64,000 nucleotides of DNA from Nitrospira sp. (lineage in GTDB: Bacteria > Nitrospirota > Nitrospiria > Nitrospirales > Nitrospiraceae): positions 496,001 through 560,000 of the forward strand of contig JARFXP010000001.1 of assembly GCA_029194675.1 (NCBI GenBank). Direction: 5' to 3'. Made by a program: the position numbers and the translations under genes. The notes beneath the pieces are model-generated. The model saw nothing but the letters and a program-made list of their open reading frames with translations, was not told the DNA's origin and ran no database searches. Below are positions 32,581-42,547 of the stretch, piece by piece; position 1 is the stretch's first letter, and each line of letters begins with the position of its first letter.

Positions 32581-32690
32581 ACGTCGGCGTCGGACACGCC
32601 AGGCCTTAAGACTCTTTACGCCAAGATCGGCCAACTGGCACTTTAATGGGACAACTGCCTACTGCGAATTGAGATGGGAATTTCCCATTT
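32581..32690 (+). pseudogene. IS3-family OrfA remnant (C-terminal fragment)
   Basis: A plus-strand frame reads PGLKTLYAKIGQLAL and then a stop. YAKIGQL is the characteristic end of IS3-type OrfA proteins, where it is followed by an NDFL motif that is degraded here. No start, HTH or inverted repeat is present. The 32482-32703 spacer between the beta-helix gene and the methyltransferase holds nothing else supported. Confidence 0.5.
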
Positions 32691-32703
32691 CACTCAGCAT
32701 CGA

Positions 32704-33696
32704 TCATAACGAATCGGCATCCACCCGCGATAAGATTAGGTCGATTTGATCCACCGGCTCATCAGGCCATTGGGTTATCCGTTGAGGCGGACTCTGCATG
32801 TTTCGTAGAATACAAGTGGATGCCAAATAATCGTTCCGGATTCGATAGCCTTGAAAGCCAAACACTGCGAAAACGGACAGGATGTCTTCGAGGGTCTTCC
32901 CTTGGCCCGCCATCATGCTCCTCGATATCTCTATGACGATTTCCAATTTCTCATCCGTCTGTGCAAGCCATGATGTCATTTCAGAAATGATGCGCGATTC
33001 GGCACCCTCGACATCTATTTTTATCAACCGGGCCGTTTTGATTTCTTCCGGTGTCAAAATGACTGCCAATGGCCTGGCTTCGATTTCCAGTTGCTCCCTC
33101 AATTGCCACTGGTTAGCCCATTCAAACATGAGGGTTGTAGCGCCGGAGGGTCTGCCTTGACGAGAAAAAATCTTTAGTTTCTCTGATTTATCCCAGGCGG
33201 CCATATTTACCGTACACACATTGTACACGCCGTTCCGCTTAAGATTGCGCTCGAGATTTCGGTAGGTCTGAGGCAGAGCCTCAATCGCCACCACTTTCCC
33301 TGAAACTCCCACCAGTTTTGATGCCAGGAGGCTGAAATAGCCGATATTGGCTCCTACATCTATAAATAAGTCACCGGGACGCAAACGACGCTCAATCCAA
33401 CGCGTCAAGATCGGCTCCCAGACACCGAGATAGTAAATGTGCTTCCCGATGATGTCGCTCGCATCAACTTCCAGCGTGCTCCCAAATACTGTGGTCCCAG
33501 ACACCTTGCCTTCAAGCCACCACAGATGATCAGCAACCGAGTTGTAGAGAAACACTTTCCCCAGAGACCACGGCCCGAAGCGAATACATGCTCTTAGTGG
33601 ACGAATGATAAGAAACCTCATAACCGTCCTTAGGAACGGTGGAAAGGACTGAAGCGTGTCCTTTACAATAGAATTTTTATAGACCATGCTTGTCAC
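32704..33696 (-). CDS. FkbM-family methyltransferase
   Basis: 330 residues. SAM-binding motif GDLFIDVGANIGYFSLLAS, post-I acidic residue in VVAIEALPQTYRNL, and the FkbM hallmark ARLIKIDVEGAESRII. Such enzymes O-methylate sugars in polysaccharides and glycolipids. It is the most downstream gene of the minus-strand glycosyltransferase series and would modify the polymer or its precursor. The base composition is more AT-rich than in the left arm, as in the following genes. Confidence 0.88.
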   Translation of the reverse strand: MTSMVYKNSIVKDTLQSFPPFLRTVMRFLIIRPLRACIRFGPWSLGKVFLYNSVADHLWWLEGKVSGTTVFGSTLEVDASDIIGKHIYYLGVWEPILTRWIERRLRPGDLFIDVGANIGYFSLLASKLVGVSGKVVAIEALPQTYRNLERNLKRNGVYNVCTVNMAAWDKSEKLKIFSRQGRPSGATTLMFEWANQWQLREQLEIEARPLAVILTPEEIKTARLIKIDVEGAESRIISEMTSWLAQTDEKLEIVIEISRSMMAGQGKTLEDILSVFAVFGFQGYRIRNDYLASTCILRNMQSPPQRITQWPDEPVDQIDLILSRVDADSL

Positions 33697-33833
33697 TTTT
33701 CGGCATGAAGGATTCGGATATCTGATTAATCGGCTTACACAATCAAGAAGTGTCTATTCTGACTGCCAAAATATTATTACATAAAGAAAAGCGCTAAGGT
33801 CTAGGAACGCATGGAGTAGACTTCTTTAGTGAC

Positions 33834-35165
33834 ATGGAACAAGAAAGCACCATAACCGGCATCAGCCTTTTTATCACGTTGAGCATGGGTTTTCTCTGGT
33901 TTGCATTGCCGCGACGACACGCATTTGTTCCCATGCTAATAGCTGGTTGCTATATGTCACTGGCGCAGGCCCTGCTCATCTCGGGGCTCCATTTCAACAT
34001 CATCAGGATCCTAATATCTTTCGGTATGCTTAGGATCGTTGTCAGGAAGGAAATATTCGATATAAAACTGAATCCGATCGATAAGGTTTTCATCGCTTGG
34101 CTTACGGCCAGCAGTTTTATTTCTGTCATTTTTAATAGCGAAACTATAAATCTGACCGGTTGCCTTGGTACTGTTTACGATGGACTCGGGATTTACCTGA
34201 TCGTACGAGCTTTACTACGCGACTTAGATGACGTTATGCATAACGTAAAGATGCTCGGAATCATGATTATCCCCCTCGCCTTCCTTTTCATAATAGAGCA
34301 TATAACCGGGACAAACTATTTTTCATACTTGGGCGGAGTGCCCATACTCTCAGAGATTCGTAATGGACGTATCCGCTGTCAGGGCCCGTTCAAACATTCC
34401 ATCCTCGCAGGAACTTTTGGTGCGACCGCCTTACCTCTTTTTGTGGGGTTGATGGTTTGCAGTACCCGCAATCGTGCACTTGCAACAGGAGCGATTGTGG
34501 CAGCTACAGTCATCATTTTTGCCTCATCATCGAGTGGACCTTTCCTGGCTTTTCTTGCATGCATCGTCGGATTGACCTGTTGGCACTTCAGGGCTCATGT
34601 GAGAGCCATCCGGTGGGGAATCGCGATTTTCTTCGTGGCATTGCATATCTATATGAAGGATCCGGTATGGTTCGTGATAGCGCGTATCAGTGATCTACTC
34701 GGAGGAGGAGGATGGTATCGCTCGGCCTTGATTAATGCAGCCGTCGTTCATTTTGACGAGTGGTGGCTCAGTGGGACAGCTTACACAAGACACTGGTTGC
34801 CGAGCGGTATTACAGGCAATCCTGATATGGTGGACATCGTGAACCACTATGTCGCTCAAGGGGTGAACGGCGGCCTTCTCGCGTTGGTTTTATTTATCTG
34901 GCTAATCGTCAAATGTTTTAAGGCCACCGGTTCGGCGGTTCATGATGAAACGCAATTTTCCTTTCCGGAGCGATTTTTTATCTGGTCCATGGGCTGTACC
35001 GTACTGGGTCATGTTGTATCTTTCTTTTCAGTGTCTTATTTTGATCAAATGATTCTCTTTTGGTACCTCATCATCGGTGCGAGTGCGGTCCTTGTCCAGA
35101 CAGGGACGGAGACGGTATATGAATATAGGGTCGGCCATACTACTTGTCAGCAGCAGGTGATTTAG
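33834..35165 (+). CDS. Wzy-like O-antigen/exopolysaccharide polymerase
   Basis: 443 residues with about eleven or twelve hydrophobic helices, a long periplasmic loop near residues 290-330 (VWFVIARISDLLGGGGWYRS, then HFDEWWLSGTAYTRHWLP), and no soluble domain. This layout is that of Wzy/O-antigen ligase proteins, which join lipid-linked repeat units in the inner membrane. Sequence identity in this family is always low, so ligase versus polymerase cannot be settled; the Wzx flippase and Wzz-like genes in the same locus favour polymerase. It is one of very few plus-strand genes in the locus. Confidence 0.78.
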   Translation: MEQESTITGISLFITLSMGFLWFALPRRHAFVPMLIAGCYMSLAQALLISGLHFNIIRILISFGMLRIVVRKEIFDIKLNPIDKVFIAWLTASSFISVIFNSETINLTGCLGTVYDGLGIYLIVRALLRDLDDVMHNVKMLGIMIIPLAFLFIIEHITGTNYFSYLGGVPILSEIRNGRIRCQGPFKHSILAGTFGATALPLFVGLMVCSTRNRALATGAIVAATVIIFASSSSGPFLAFLACIVGLTCWHFRAHVRAIRWGIAIFFVALHIYMKDPVWFVIARISDLLGGGGWYRSALINAAVVHFDEWWLSGTAYTRHWLPSGITGNPDMVDIVNHYVAQGVNGGLLALVLFIWLIVKCFKATGSAVHDETQFSFPERFFIWSMGCTVLGHVVSFFSVSYFDQMILFWYLIIGASAVLVQTGTETVYEYRVGHTTCQQQVI

Positions 35166-35310
35166 GAATCCGTAGGGCATAACGGCGATTTTGAGAGAGT
35201 GAGAACGACACGCCGAACAATGATGTTTAGTGTGCACACGTCACAACTTCGCCACAACCTGAAATATGTCCTGGAACTATAAGGTCTCGACTACACAAGC
35301 ACACGATTAG

Positions 35311-37203
35311 CTAGGATTGGTCGATGAAGCATCGATGCCATAGTTCAAGCACCACCAATAGAAATATTTCCTTCGAGTTTGTCTGTCTTCCGCTGTTCGG
35401 TTCAAGCAGCCTACCAATTGCCTTGCGCTGAAAATATCCTCTGTTTAGGGTCCTTTCGTCGCAGAGGAGATCATGGACGTATTCTTTAAGGTCATTTGCC
35501 AACCAATGCTCATACGGCACCGGAAATCCCGTCTTCTTGCGATGGAGGATCTCGTGCGGTATCCGTCCTTCAAAGGCCTTTTTGAGGATATATTTTGTGG
35601 TAGATCCTTTAAGTTTGAATTCAGGCGGCAGCGATGCAGCATATTCCAGAACAATATGATCCAGGAGGGGAACACGCAACTCAATTGAGTTTGCCATCGT
35701 CATCTTGTCCGCTTTGACGAGCAAGTCGTCCGGCAACCAGGTTTTTGTATCGATGTAGAGCATTTGGTTCAAGAGATGCAGATTTTTGATGTTGGGGAAT
35801 AACGCTTTTCGATATTTATCGAATTCGCCGTCACCGGCATTCGAATCTCTCAACTGGGGACCATAGAGGTTATTTGCGTTCTTGTTGAATAATGAGAATG
35901 GGTTTGAAGTTCTGCCATAATAGTATTCTTCAAATTCCATTGTCATGAGCCGACTATACTTATCGAACCTTTCCAAAGCTTCACTTTGTGTTAGGTACGA
36001 AGCGATCTGTCCGCAGCCGTGTCTTAAAAAACCTGCTACTTTTTTTATCTTTTCCAGCCACACAAGGTTGCGATAATTCTGATATCCTGCAAACGCCTCA
36101 TCCCCACCCTCCCCTGAAATCAGCACCTTAACGTGGTCCTTAGCCAATTTTGAAACATAATATAAGGCGATGCCGGGGGGCTCGCAGATCGGCTCTTCCA
36201 TATGTCTAACGTAGCCTGGAAGGAATTCTCTGAAATCATTCGCCGTTATAGAAAGGTCATAATGCTCCGTGCCAAACCTATTCGCGGCAATTCGCGCATA
36301 ATATCTTTCATCGGCAAAGCTTTCTCCTTCAAATCCGAGAGTAAACGTACTTACTTTTCTGTCAGTCTCTTCTACAGCAAAGCTAAGCAATGCGGTAGAA
36401 TCAACACCACCACTGAGGAGAAATCCGACCGGCACATCACTGATCATATGATCACGCACGGATTGCTGTATGATTTCGACGAGTCTTTCCTCAGCCTCAT
36501 TCATCGTGATGTTACTTTGGGGCGATGAGAATGAAAGGTCCCAATATGCTTTATCAACGCATTTACCATCTCTCGCAGTAAGATAATGACCCGGAAGGAG
36601 CTTCTTTATCCCTTTCAGGAGAGTGCCCTCACCAGGAATGTAGTGATACGCCAATAGCAGCCTTAGTCCCTTGAGATCGATTTCTCTAGGGACCACATTG
36701 TCCGCGAGAAGGGATTTAATTTCTGATCCGAATAAAAGGCAATCATCATTCATGAAATAATAAAGCGGTTTTATCCCTACCCTGTCTCTCGCAAGAATTA
36801 ACGTCTCACTCGTTTCGTCCCATAGAGCGATCGCAAACATACCACGGAGTTTTGACACAAACGCTTCGCCATAGTCTTCATAAAGGTGGACGATCACTTC
36901 TGTATCAGTATGGGTCTTGAAAGTATGCCCCCGTCTTACTAAGTCATTCCTGAGCTCGCGAAAGTTATAAATCTCTCCATTGAAGACCACCCAAACAGTG
37001 TCATCCTCATTGGACAGCGGTTGCTTGCCCGTCTGAAGATCAATGATAGAAAGTCGCCTGTGACCAAGACCTATTTTTCGAGAAGTATATACTCCCCAAT
37101 CGTCGGGGCCTCGATAAATCATGGCCGAACTCATTCTTTCGATAAGCGACGAATCCACTGACGATTCCTCTATGAGAAGCATTTTCCCACAAATACCACA
37201 CAT
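35311..37203 (-). CDS. asnB: Asparagine synthase (glutamine-hydrolysing)
   Basis: 630 residues. Cys2 (MCGICG) is the N-terminal nucleophile of the class II glutaminase; NGEIYNFRELR and the DTEVIVHLYEDYG region follow. The synthetase half has the PPi loop LLSGGVDSTALL and a GEGGDEAFAGY motif. It makes Asn, or amidates a related carboxylate. Such genes are frequent in exosortase/exopolysaccharide loci, where amidation of a uronic-type sugar is often supposed; this is inference. The gene is clearly AT-richer than the housekeeping arm. It converges with the wzy-like gene; the 145-base gap shows no strong terminator. Confidence 0.92.
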   Translation of the reverse strand: MCGICGKMLLIEESSVDSSLIERMSSAMIYRGPDDWGVYTSRKIGLGHRRLSIIDLQTGKQPLSNEDDTVWVVFNGEIYNFRELRNDLVRRGHTFKTHTDTEVIVHLYEDYGEAFVSKLRGMFAIALWDETSETLILARDRVGIKPLYYFMNDDCLLFGSEIKSLLADNVVPREIDLKGLRLLLAYHYIPGEGTLLKGIKKLLPGHYLTARDGKCVDKAYWDLSFSSPQSNITMNEAEERLVEIIQQSVRDHMISDVPVGFLLSGGVDSTALLSFAVEETDRKVSTFTLGFEGESFADERYYARIAANRFGTEHYDLSITANDFREFLPGYVRHMEEPICEPPGIALYYVSKLAKDHVKVLISGEGGDEAFAGYQNYRNLVWLEKIKKVAGFLRHGCGQIASYLTQSEALERFDKYSRLMTMEFEEYYYGRTSNPFSLFNKNANNLYGPQLRDSNAGDGEFDKYRKALFPNIKNLHLLNQMLYIDTKTWLPDDLLVKADKMTMANSIELRVPLLDHIVLEYAASLPPEFKLKGSTTKYILKKAFEGRIPHEILHRKKTGFPVPYEHWLANDLKEYVHDLLCDERTLNRGYFQRKAIGRLLEPNSGRQTNSKEIFLLVVLELWHRCFIDQS

Positions 37204-37299
37204 GGCCAGGAGTTCCTTAAACGGACCTTTGCATACAAAGGGTTACCGTGCACTGGTCCCAGGTTGACGGACACCTCAAATGGCCCTCAATAGTCCCGA

Positions 37300-37507
37300 G
37301 GAGGTGCGAGATGGGCCGGAGGGGTAACTGCTATGACAATGCCGCCGCGGCGCGCTTCTTCAGCAACTTGAAGTATGAATTTGTCCATCGCCACACAAGT
37401 CAGCCCCTGCGAGAAGTGAGAGCCGACCTTTGCGTTTCGAGGGAGTCTACAATCTCCAGCGACTGGATCGAAGTCTGGCGTATCTCTACCTCCTGGAGTT
37501 CGAGTGA
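37300..37507 (+). pseudogene. IS3-family OrfB (transposase) remnant, 3' end
   Basis: The plus strand reads MGRRGNCYDNAAAARFFSNL then KYEFVHRHTSQPLREVRADL, the conserved C-terminal core of IS3 integrases (RGNCYDNA, with the catalytic Glu of the ESFF motif lost to AARFF). A frameshift near 37435 continues as YNLQRLDRSLAYLYLLEFE and a stop at 37507, matching the usual YNRxRxHSxLGYxSPxEFE ending. It is a dead fragment. The rest of the 37204-37552 gap shows no gene. Confidence 0.8.
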
Positions 37508-37552
37508 CGGAGCAGTGGCTCTTAACCCAGAGTCCATAAAGCTAGGGCTAGC

Positions 37553-38497
37553 TCAATTCGCCCATTTTTCAATTCCGAGCGTCCAACGAATTATGCACTT
37601 CCATTTAATAAGCGAGGATCTGCATTCTGATTTCGTCCCTGTCAACAGGGAGACAACATACGCCAACGATAACAAACCAAATCTCATGACACCACTTACC
37701 AACATCGCCTTTTTGTATACGTCGGCATAACGTTGACCTCTCGTTTTCTTCAGGAATTTGAATATGGACTCCCGCATCTGGATATTTGCGTACGAATTTT
37801 CCTTTCGCTGACTTGAACTCCCCCCACCGTGATGAATAACTGAAAAGGCACCAGTGTAATAATTTGAATATCCGGCCTCACGCACTTTAAAGCATAGGTC
37901 TAGATCCTCGGTGTACATGAAATACTCGGGGCTGAATCTTCCCACCTCTTCAAACACTTTCCTCTTGATCATCATACATGCTCCCGAAATGACCTGCACT
38001 CTTGCTGGATCCTTATCCGAGTATCTTATTCGTCGTGTAGTAAGAACGGGAAACCATCGGTTGACCATTTCAGAGTCGAACACCTGATTTAATATGGTAG
38101 GAAATGGTTGGACGCAGCTTGTTTGAGTCGATCCATCAGAATTGAGCAATCTGCATCCCAAGACTCCAGCACTCGGTAGACCCTTAATAAGAGATGCCAT
38201 ACCTCGGATAGCATCATCAATGATTTCAGTATCAGGATTCAGAAAGAGCAGATACTCGCCTGTTGATTTTTCGAATCCCAAATTGTTGGCTTTTGCAAAA
38301 CCAAGGTTATCTCCGCTTTGGAAGAAACGCACCTTGGGGAATTCATTGAGAATTATTCGCTGGCAAGAATCAAACGAACCATTGTCAATAACGATGATTT
38401 CAAGATCTAGCCCATGGGCATATTTAGTCAACGAATAGAGGCATTTCCTGACATGCTCCGCTGAATTCCAGTTTATGATAATTATTGAGAGGTCCAT
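37553..38497 (-). CDS. Family 2 glycosyltransferase (rhamnosyltransferase-like)
   Basis: 314 residues. GT-A fold: LSIIIINWNSAEHVRKCL opens the nucleotide-binding half, IIVIDNGS and GYLLFLNPDTEI-like LLFLNPDTEI carry the acidic metal/nucleotide site, and YFMYTEDLDLCFKVREAGY is the acceptor-side ED motif. The C terminus has a membrane-associated hydrophobic stretch. It adds one sugar to the lipid-linked repeat unit on the cytoplasmic face. Donor sugar not readable. First residues are conserved, so the start is secure. Confidence 0.88.
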   Translation of the reverse strand: MDLSIIIINWNSAEHVRKCLYSLTKYAHGLDLEIIVIDNGSFDSCQRIILNEFPKVRFFQSGDNLGFAKANNLGFEKSTGEYLLFLNPDTEIIDDAIRGMASLIKGLPSAGVLGCRLLNSDGSTQTSCVQPFPTILNQVFDSEMVNRWFPVLTTRRIRYSDKDPARVQVISGACMMIKRKVFEEVGRFSPEYFMYTEDLDLCFKVREAGYSNYYTGAFSVIHHGGGSSSQRKENSYANIQMRESIFKFLKKTRGQRYADVYKKAMLVSGVMRFGLLSLAYVVSLLTGTKSECRSSLIKWKCIIRWTLGIEKWAN

Positions 38498-38535
38498 ACT
38501 ATCTCAAATCGTATCTGTCATTAAAATCTTACGGT

Positions 38536-40176
38536 TTAGTTCCGTTCGGCCTCATTGAAAAGTCGTACTCGCCTTATCACAGGTGCCAGCCTGTCTCTTG
38601 CCTCTGTAAGTTGTCTTCGCATCACAGGCCAGAAATGAAAGTGTTTACCTTTTTTTGCGTTAAACAGAGGGGATGCCGTCGGACCGGATGCAATTTCGAT
38701 TTGTCCCCCAGATAGCACAGGAATGGGTTCATCCGGAAGTTGATGCCTCCATTCTGAACCATCATTCATGCCTCTCCATACAAGAGGCATAGATTCGGCC
38801 TGTTGCCACGACGGACGTTCCACCAATATCTGATTTATCCCTTCGGGAATGCAAACATCAATACGTCTCGTGAACATCTTTATCCGAAGAATATTTCCTT
38901 CCAGCCTTCGGGCATAATGCGATCTGGAGATCCTCTTCATGTCGGCCCAATGAACCGTTCCCAGTGAATTGATGAATCTCGACAGATCTGCAAAAAGTTG
39001 AAGGCCCTCCGCAATATCATGGTGATGGCCTACAGGAATAATTGGATGATTCAGTAAGGCAGCTATGAGTATGCTATTGTGACAAGTCGTGGAGATTCGA
39101 AACCTAGGGAACACCACCAGCCCAGCAACTATCTCGGAAGGCTTCATACCGAGAGTTCGGAGCCAGGGGGATTTTTCGTTATAGTGGTACAGTGAACCGG
39201 TTGAAATGCAGGCAGCTTCGAATCCCAAATGTGCCATTTGGTCAAGAGCTCTCTCACTGCATGCTCCGTGTGGAGGAGCCATCACTCTTGAAACTTCCAC
39301 GCCATAACGGCGCTCAAATTTGTCAATTCGGCTGAGCGCTTGCTGTAAATTCCTTCTCATCCCTTCATCCATGTAGGGCCTGGCCAATTCCTGTGCGATA
39401 TGGTTATTCCCATGGATCAGCAATGATAATTGATCGCGGTACTTCCGAAATAACAAAGCTGTGGGCTTGTGGACAAACCACGTATCCAGTGGAATGGTTG
39501 CGAAGCTTACGTGGTAGCCATGCGTTTGCGCGTGTCTCGCAACTTTGGCGAAATCAACGAAGCCATAGGTTCGCCAGTGCAAGTTTGGATCGTCAAGCAT
39601 GAAACACGCCTGTGCGGGTGGCTGTTCCCAACGGTGATCTTCGGTCAAGCTACGCAAAAACATCACAAGGGGCAACAAGGACAAGAATTGGTTGCCATGG
39701 AAGAACTGAAATAGTGCCTCACCTTCGTTCAACTCGGGAACCGATGCAGCTACATAGTGATGCTGTCGCCCTGCTATTTCCTGCATCACCCAGATCGGGG
39801 CACTTCCTTTTGAGGCGAGAACTTCCATGTTGTCTACCAATTGAGGCAAAGCCATCAGGCTAACTGCTTCATTCGCATTGATCCGCCTCCCGGCTAGAAC
39901 GCTCGGAAGCATCGGGTTCCGGGAGAATTCGATGGTGGATGATCCCCCACACGGGACTCGTAGGCTACTTCGCACAATTGAATAGCTTGGACAGTCGCAA
40001 TTGGTAATGTGACGATAAATCTCTCGATCCGCTTCGGGGAGAAACCATGCGTCAATCCCAGTGGAGTCCCCAAACGTGCGCTCCTCAAAGCGAACGCCGA
40101 AAACTTCACCCAGGGCGTCAAGCATTCTCCGAAGCCCCGAAGATTCTACACGAGTTAAGATTCCTATAGTTTTCAT
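38536..40176 (-). CDS. NodB-fold polysaccharide deacetylase-like protein, long form
   Basis: 546 residues. The N-terminal ~190 residues are not recognised and look like a separate alpha/beta domain. The middle resembles a NodB deacetylase: ACFMLDDPNLHWRTYGFVDF with an Asp pair, LLIHGNNH as the His-x-x-x-His type metal motif, and VMAPPHGACSERALDQM near the substrate site. The C-terminal ~150 residues are another unknown beta-rich part. No signal peptide is seen, so it may act on a cytosolic or membrane-linked precursor. It lies in line with glycosyltransferases. Assignment as an active deacetylase is tentative. Confidence 0.65.
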   Translation of the reverse strand: MKTIGILTRVESSGLRRMLDALGEVFGVRFEERTFGDSTGIDAWFLPEADREIYRHITNCDCPSYSIVRSSLRVPCGGSSTIEFSRNPMLPSVLAGRRINANEAVSLMALPQLVDNMEVLASKGSAPIWVMQEIAGRQHHYVAASVPELNEGEALFQFFHGNQFLSLLPLVMFLRSLTEDHRWEQPPAQACFMLDDPNLHWRTYGFVDFAKVARHAQTHGYHVSFATIPLDTWFVHKPTALLFRKYRDQLSLLIHGNNHIAQELARPYMDEGMRRNLQQALSRIDKFERRYGVEVSRVMAPPHGACSERALDQMAHLGFEAACISTGSLYHYNEKSPWLRTLGMKPSEIVAGLVVFPRFRISTTCHNSILIAALLNHPIIPVGHHHDIAEGLQLFADLSRFINSLGTVHWADMKRISRSHYARRLEGNILRIKMFTRRIDVCIPEGINQILVERPSWQQAESMPLVWRGMNDGSEWRHQLPDEPIPVLSGGQIEIASGPTASPLFNAKKGKHFHFWPVMRRQLTEARDRLAPVIRRVRLFNEAERN

Positions 40177-40208
40177 GCTCTACTTGTGGCCGATCTCAAG
40201 TAATAGCA

Positions 40209-41081
40209 CTATTCCCAAATCGTCTCTCGCATTAATATTTTATTGAGTTGCTGTCGTCTGAGGTACGCGATTAATGCCCTGTCATCCACTCGAGGCAATC
40301 CCTTGAGGTATGCCGAAACATAGCCATAAAAGATCCCTATGGCACCTAGAAGAATGGGCTTATGTAAAACTCGTCGCAAGCACTTCAGGACTAGGAACAA
40401 TGGATGATAGCCTGTAATGTAATTTGCTCTTCCATATTTGACGTAAGATCGCCATTGCCCATCGGCAGCACCTGTATGCCGATAATGGATAACTTTGAGA
40501 TCTTGGAAGGTTCGCGATTTCCAGCCCAGCATATTTGCTTTGACCTCATCGAGGGTATCCCACCCAGGGGCAACTAACAGGCCTCCAATAGCATCCCAGC
40601 ATTCTCTCTTATAAATTTTCGTTGCCCCTCGAACATGAAAGAGAGGATGCTTTTCCATAACTTGCGCACCATTTACCAGGTTATAAATTGATCCTCCCCC
40701 GACTCCAAGATCCTGAGATTGCTGGAAATAGTTGAAGATCTTCTCGAAATAATCGGCATCAAAAGACAGATCACCGTCAAGTTTTACAATATAATTCCAC
40801 TCCTTCTCCTTCAATGTGGCATAGCCCGCGTAAAAAGCTTCTATGACTCCTCCTCCAGCACTGCGAAACCCTCGATTCTCTCTATGCACAGCATGAATCC
40901 ACGAATACTGGTCAACATAGTTATCGACTATATGTCTGGTGAGGTCGGTAGACCCATCATTTACAATGATCCACTCCACAGGAAGGATTGTCTGAGAGGT
41001 AACGGCTTTTATCGTCTTTTCTATAAAAGCTTCTTCATCACGAATAGGGGTAATTATTACATATTTATAGTCGAGGCACAT
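40209..41081 (-). CDS. Family 2 glycosyltransferase
   Basis: 290 residues. YVIITPIRDEEAFIEKTIKA, WIIVNDGSTDLT and YIVKLDGDLSFD (DxD-type metal site) define a GT-A enzyme; GGLLVAPGWDTLDEVKANML is the acceptor-side region. A C-terminal hydrophobic segment (LLGAIGIFYGYVSAYL) suggests membrane contact. ATG 41081 has GAGGGA ten bases upstream and begins just before the domain. The frame stays open to 41279, but that extension is the antisense strand of an IS3 remnant and is rejected. Confidence 0.88.
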   Translation of the reverse strand: MCLDYKYVIITPIRDEEAFIEKTIKAVTSQTILPVEWIIVNDGSTDLTRHIVDNYVDQYSWIHAVHRENRGFRSAGGGVIEAFYAGYATLKEKEWNYIVKLDGDLSFDADYFEKIFNYFQQSQDLGVGGGSIYNLVNGAQVMEKHPLFHVRGATKIYKRECWDAIGGLLVAPGWDTLDEVKANMLGWKSRTFQDLKVIHYRHTGAADGQWRSYVKYGRANYITGYHPLFLVLKCLRRVLHKPILLGAIGIFYGYVSAYLKGLPRVDDRALIAYLRRQQLNKILMRETIWE

Positions 41082-41147
41082 TGGCGATAATTCCCTCAAT
41101 GCGTACCCCAGAAGGGGCTCCGGAAATTCGGACAGTATGCAAAGTGG

Positions 41148-41395
41148 TAGTCTAGCTTCACCAAAGCCACCTTCAAGGTGCAGGTGGCGTTGGCTGCCGT
41201 CAAAGGCGACAAGACGTTGGCGAAATTGGCCGAACAGTTCCGTGTGCATCCCACCCAGATCACGGACTGGAAGCCACAACTGCTGACCCAGGCCGCTGAC
41301 GTATGTGGCAGATCAATACCACCATCCGGCAGCACCAGATCTGAAGATGCTGTATCGCCGCTACTGTCGTCTTCAACCTCAATTAATGAGTCCTG
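41148..41395 (+). pseudogene. IS3-family OrfA remnant (N-terminal HTH part)
   Basis: The plus strand reads FKVQVALAAVKGDKTLAKLA, EQFRVHPTQITDWKPQLLTQ and AADVCG, the typical helix-turn-helix of IS3 OrfA (the HPTQIT-W signature). It lacks a start codon and breaks up after AADVCG; a DLKMLY trace near 41343 may be the next conserved segment. The 41082-41452 gap contains nothing else supported. Confidence 0.8.
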
Positions 41396-41452
41396 ATCCT
41401 AGTTCTGACTTGCCGTCGTTTTCTGGGGAGAGGTCATTAGCAGCACTTCAAG

Positions 41453-42547
41453 TCAACGGAACGATGATGATATTCTTCTTAGGTAGCCTCCCGCTTTCCC
41501 GAGAGAAAGAAGAATATATTTAATGTGGACCAATGCCATCAAAGGATCAATTCTGAGCGCTGCTTTATAGGATTCTTTGGCCAAAACCGCACATCCTGCA
41601 AAGTAGAATTCATTGCCAATGTCGGCGTAAGTGAGTGCCCGAACCAAGTTGCGTTCTGTTTCATCCGTGATATTTCGGCAAAGGACATCCTCGAATTTCT
41701 GAAAGGTCATAACAGCCGATTCGCGATACCGTTCTGACGCGATGACTCGAGCATAGGTGTGAGCGATGGCAGGAAGAATCTCCTTTGCTAAGTATGCGTA
41801 TCCGGATTCCTGAGCTTTCTTTCTCATGATCCAAGGAATCGCAACATCCTCGACGGCGCAGGCTTCAAGACTTTCGTGCGTTAGCTTGGTCGTCATGCTC
41901 AGTGAATGGTCGCGATAACAGACCATGGGCTCCGCGAAATAGCCAACGTCATAATACAGTGCGAAGAGACACCATAAATACCAATCACCGGCCCACGGCA
42001 TATTCAACGGAAAAACACTCAGCTTATCGTAGCACTCGCGACGGACCAACCCCGAAGCGGCGAGCACGAAGTTTGATCGAAGAAGCTTTTTGAGCATCAC
42101 ATGGCCGGGGATAACATGGTCTCGGTCCTCGCGGACGGGATAGCGACCGATCACTTGAGACTCCATTCCATTTTGCACACCGAATCCAGCACAGAACGTA
42201 TATCCAATCCTCGGGTTTCTATCCAAAAGATCAACGTATCTTTCTAAAACATAGGATGCTCGTAGGTAATCATCTGCAGAAATGAGCCACACGTATTTTC
42301 CTCGGGCCAAATTGATTCCCTTGTTGTAATTGCGAAGGTGTCCCAAGTTCTGATTATTACGCACGTGCTTTACCCGTCTATCATGGAACGATTGAGCGAC
42401 TTCCGTCGTATTATCAGGGGAACAATCGTCCATGATAAGCACCTCGAAATCGCCATAACTTTGAGAAAGGATCGTGTTGATACATTCGGGTAAGAGATGC
42501 GCCAACTTGTAACACGGGACAATGAAACTAACGGTTGGAGTTATCAT
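41453..42547 (-). CDS. Family 2 glycosyltransferase
   Basis: 364 residues. TVSFIVPCYKLAHLLPECIN, VLIMDDCSPDNT, YVWLISADDYLR (the DD metal site) and AGDWYLWCLFALYYDVGYF mark a GT-A enzyme. The last ~100 residues are helical with TPR-like spacing (YADIGNEFYFAGCAVLAKES), which may mediate contact with other glycosyltransferases. It belongs to the AT-richer part of the locus. Donor and acceptor are unknown. Confidence 0.88.
   Translation of the reverse strand: MITPTVSFIVPCYKLAHLLPECINTILSQSYGDFEVLIMDDCSPDNTTEVAQSFHDRRVKHVRNNQNLGHLRNYNKGINLARGKYVWLISADDYLRASYVLERYVDLLDRNPRIGYTFCAGFGVQNGMESQVIGRYPVREDRDHVIPGHVMLKKLLRSNFVLAASGLVRRECYDKLSVFPLNMPWAGDWYLWCLFALYYDVGYFAEPMVCYRDHSLSMTTKLTHESLEACAVEDVAIPWIMRKKAQESGYAYLAKEILPAIAHTYARVIASERYRESAVMTFQKFEDVLCRNITDETERNLVRALTYADIGNEFYFAGCAVLAKESYKAALRIDPLMALVHIKYILLSLGKAGGYLRRISSSFR

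Noticed and set aside
32674-32688. Palindrome atgggaatttcccat in the spacer before the FkbM gene
   Set aside because: Short, AT-rich, between two convergent gene ends, so no operator role is likely; chance is a fair explanation.
41082-41279. N-terminal extension of the glycosyltransferase at 40209
   Set aside because: The extension is the antisense strand of an IS3 OrfA fragment; a ribosome site stands before ATG 41081.
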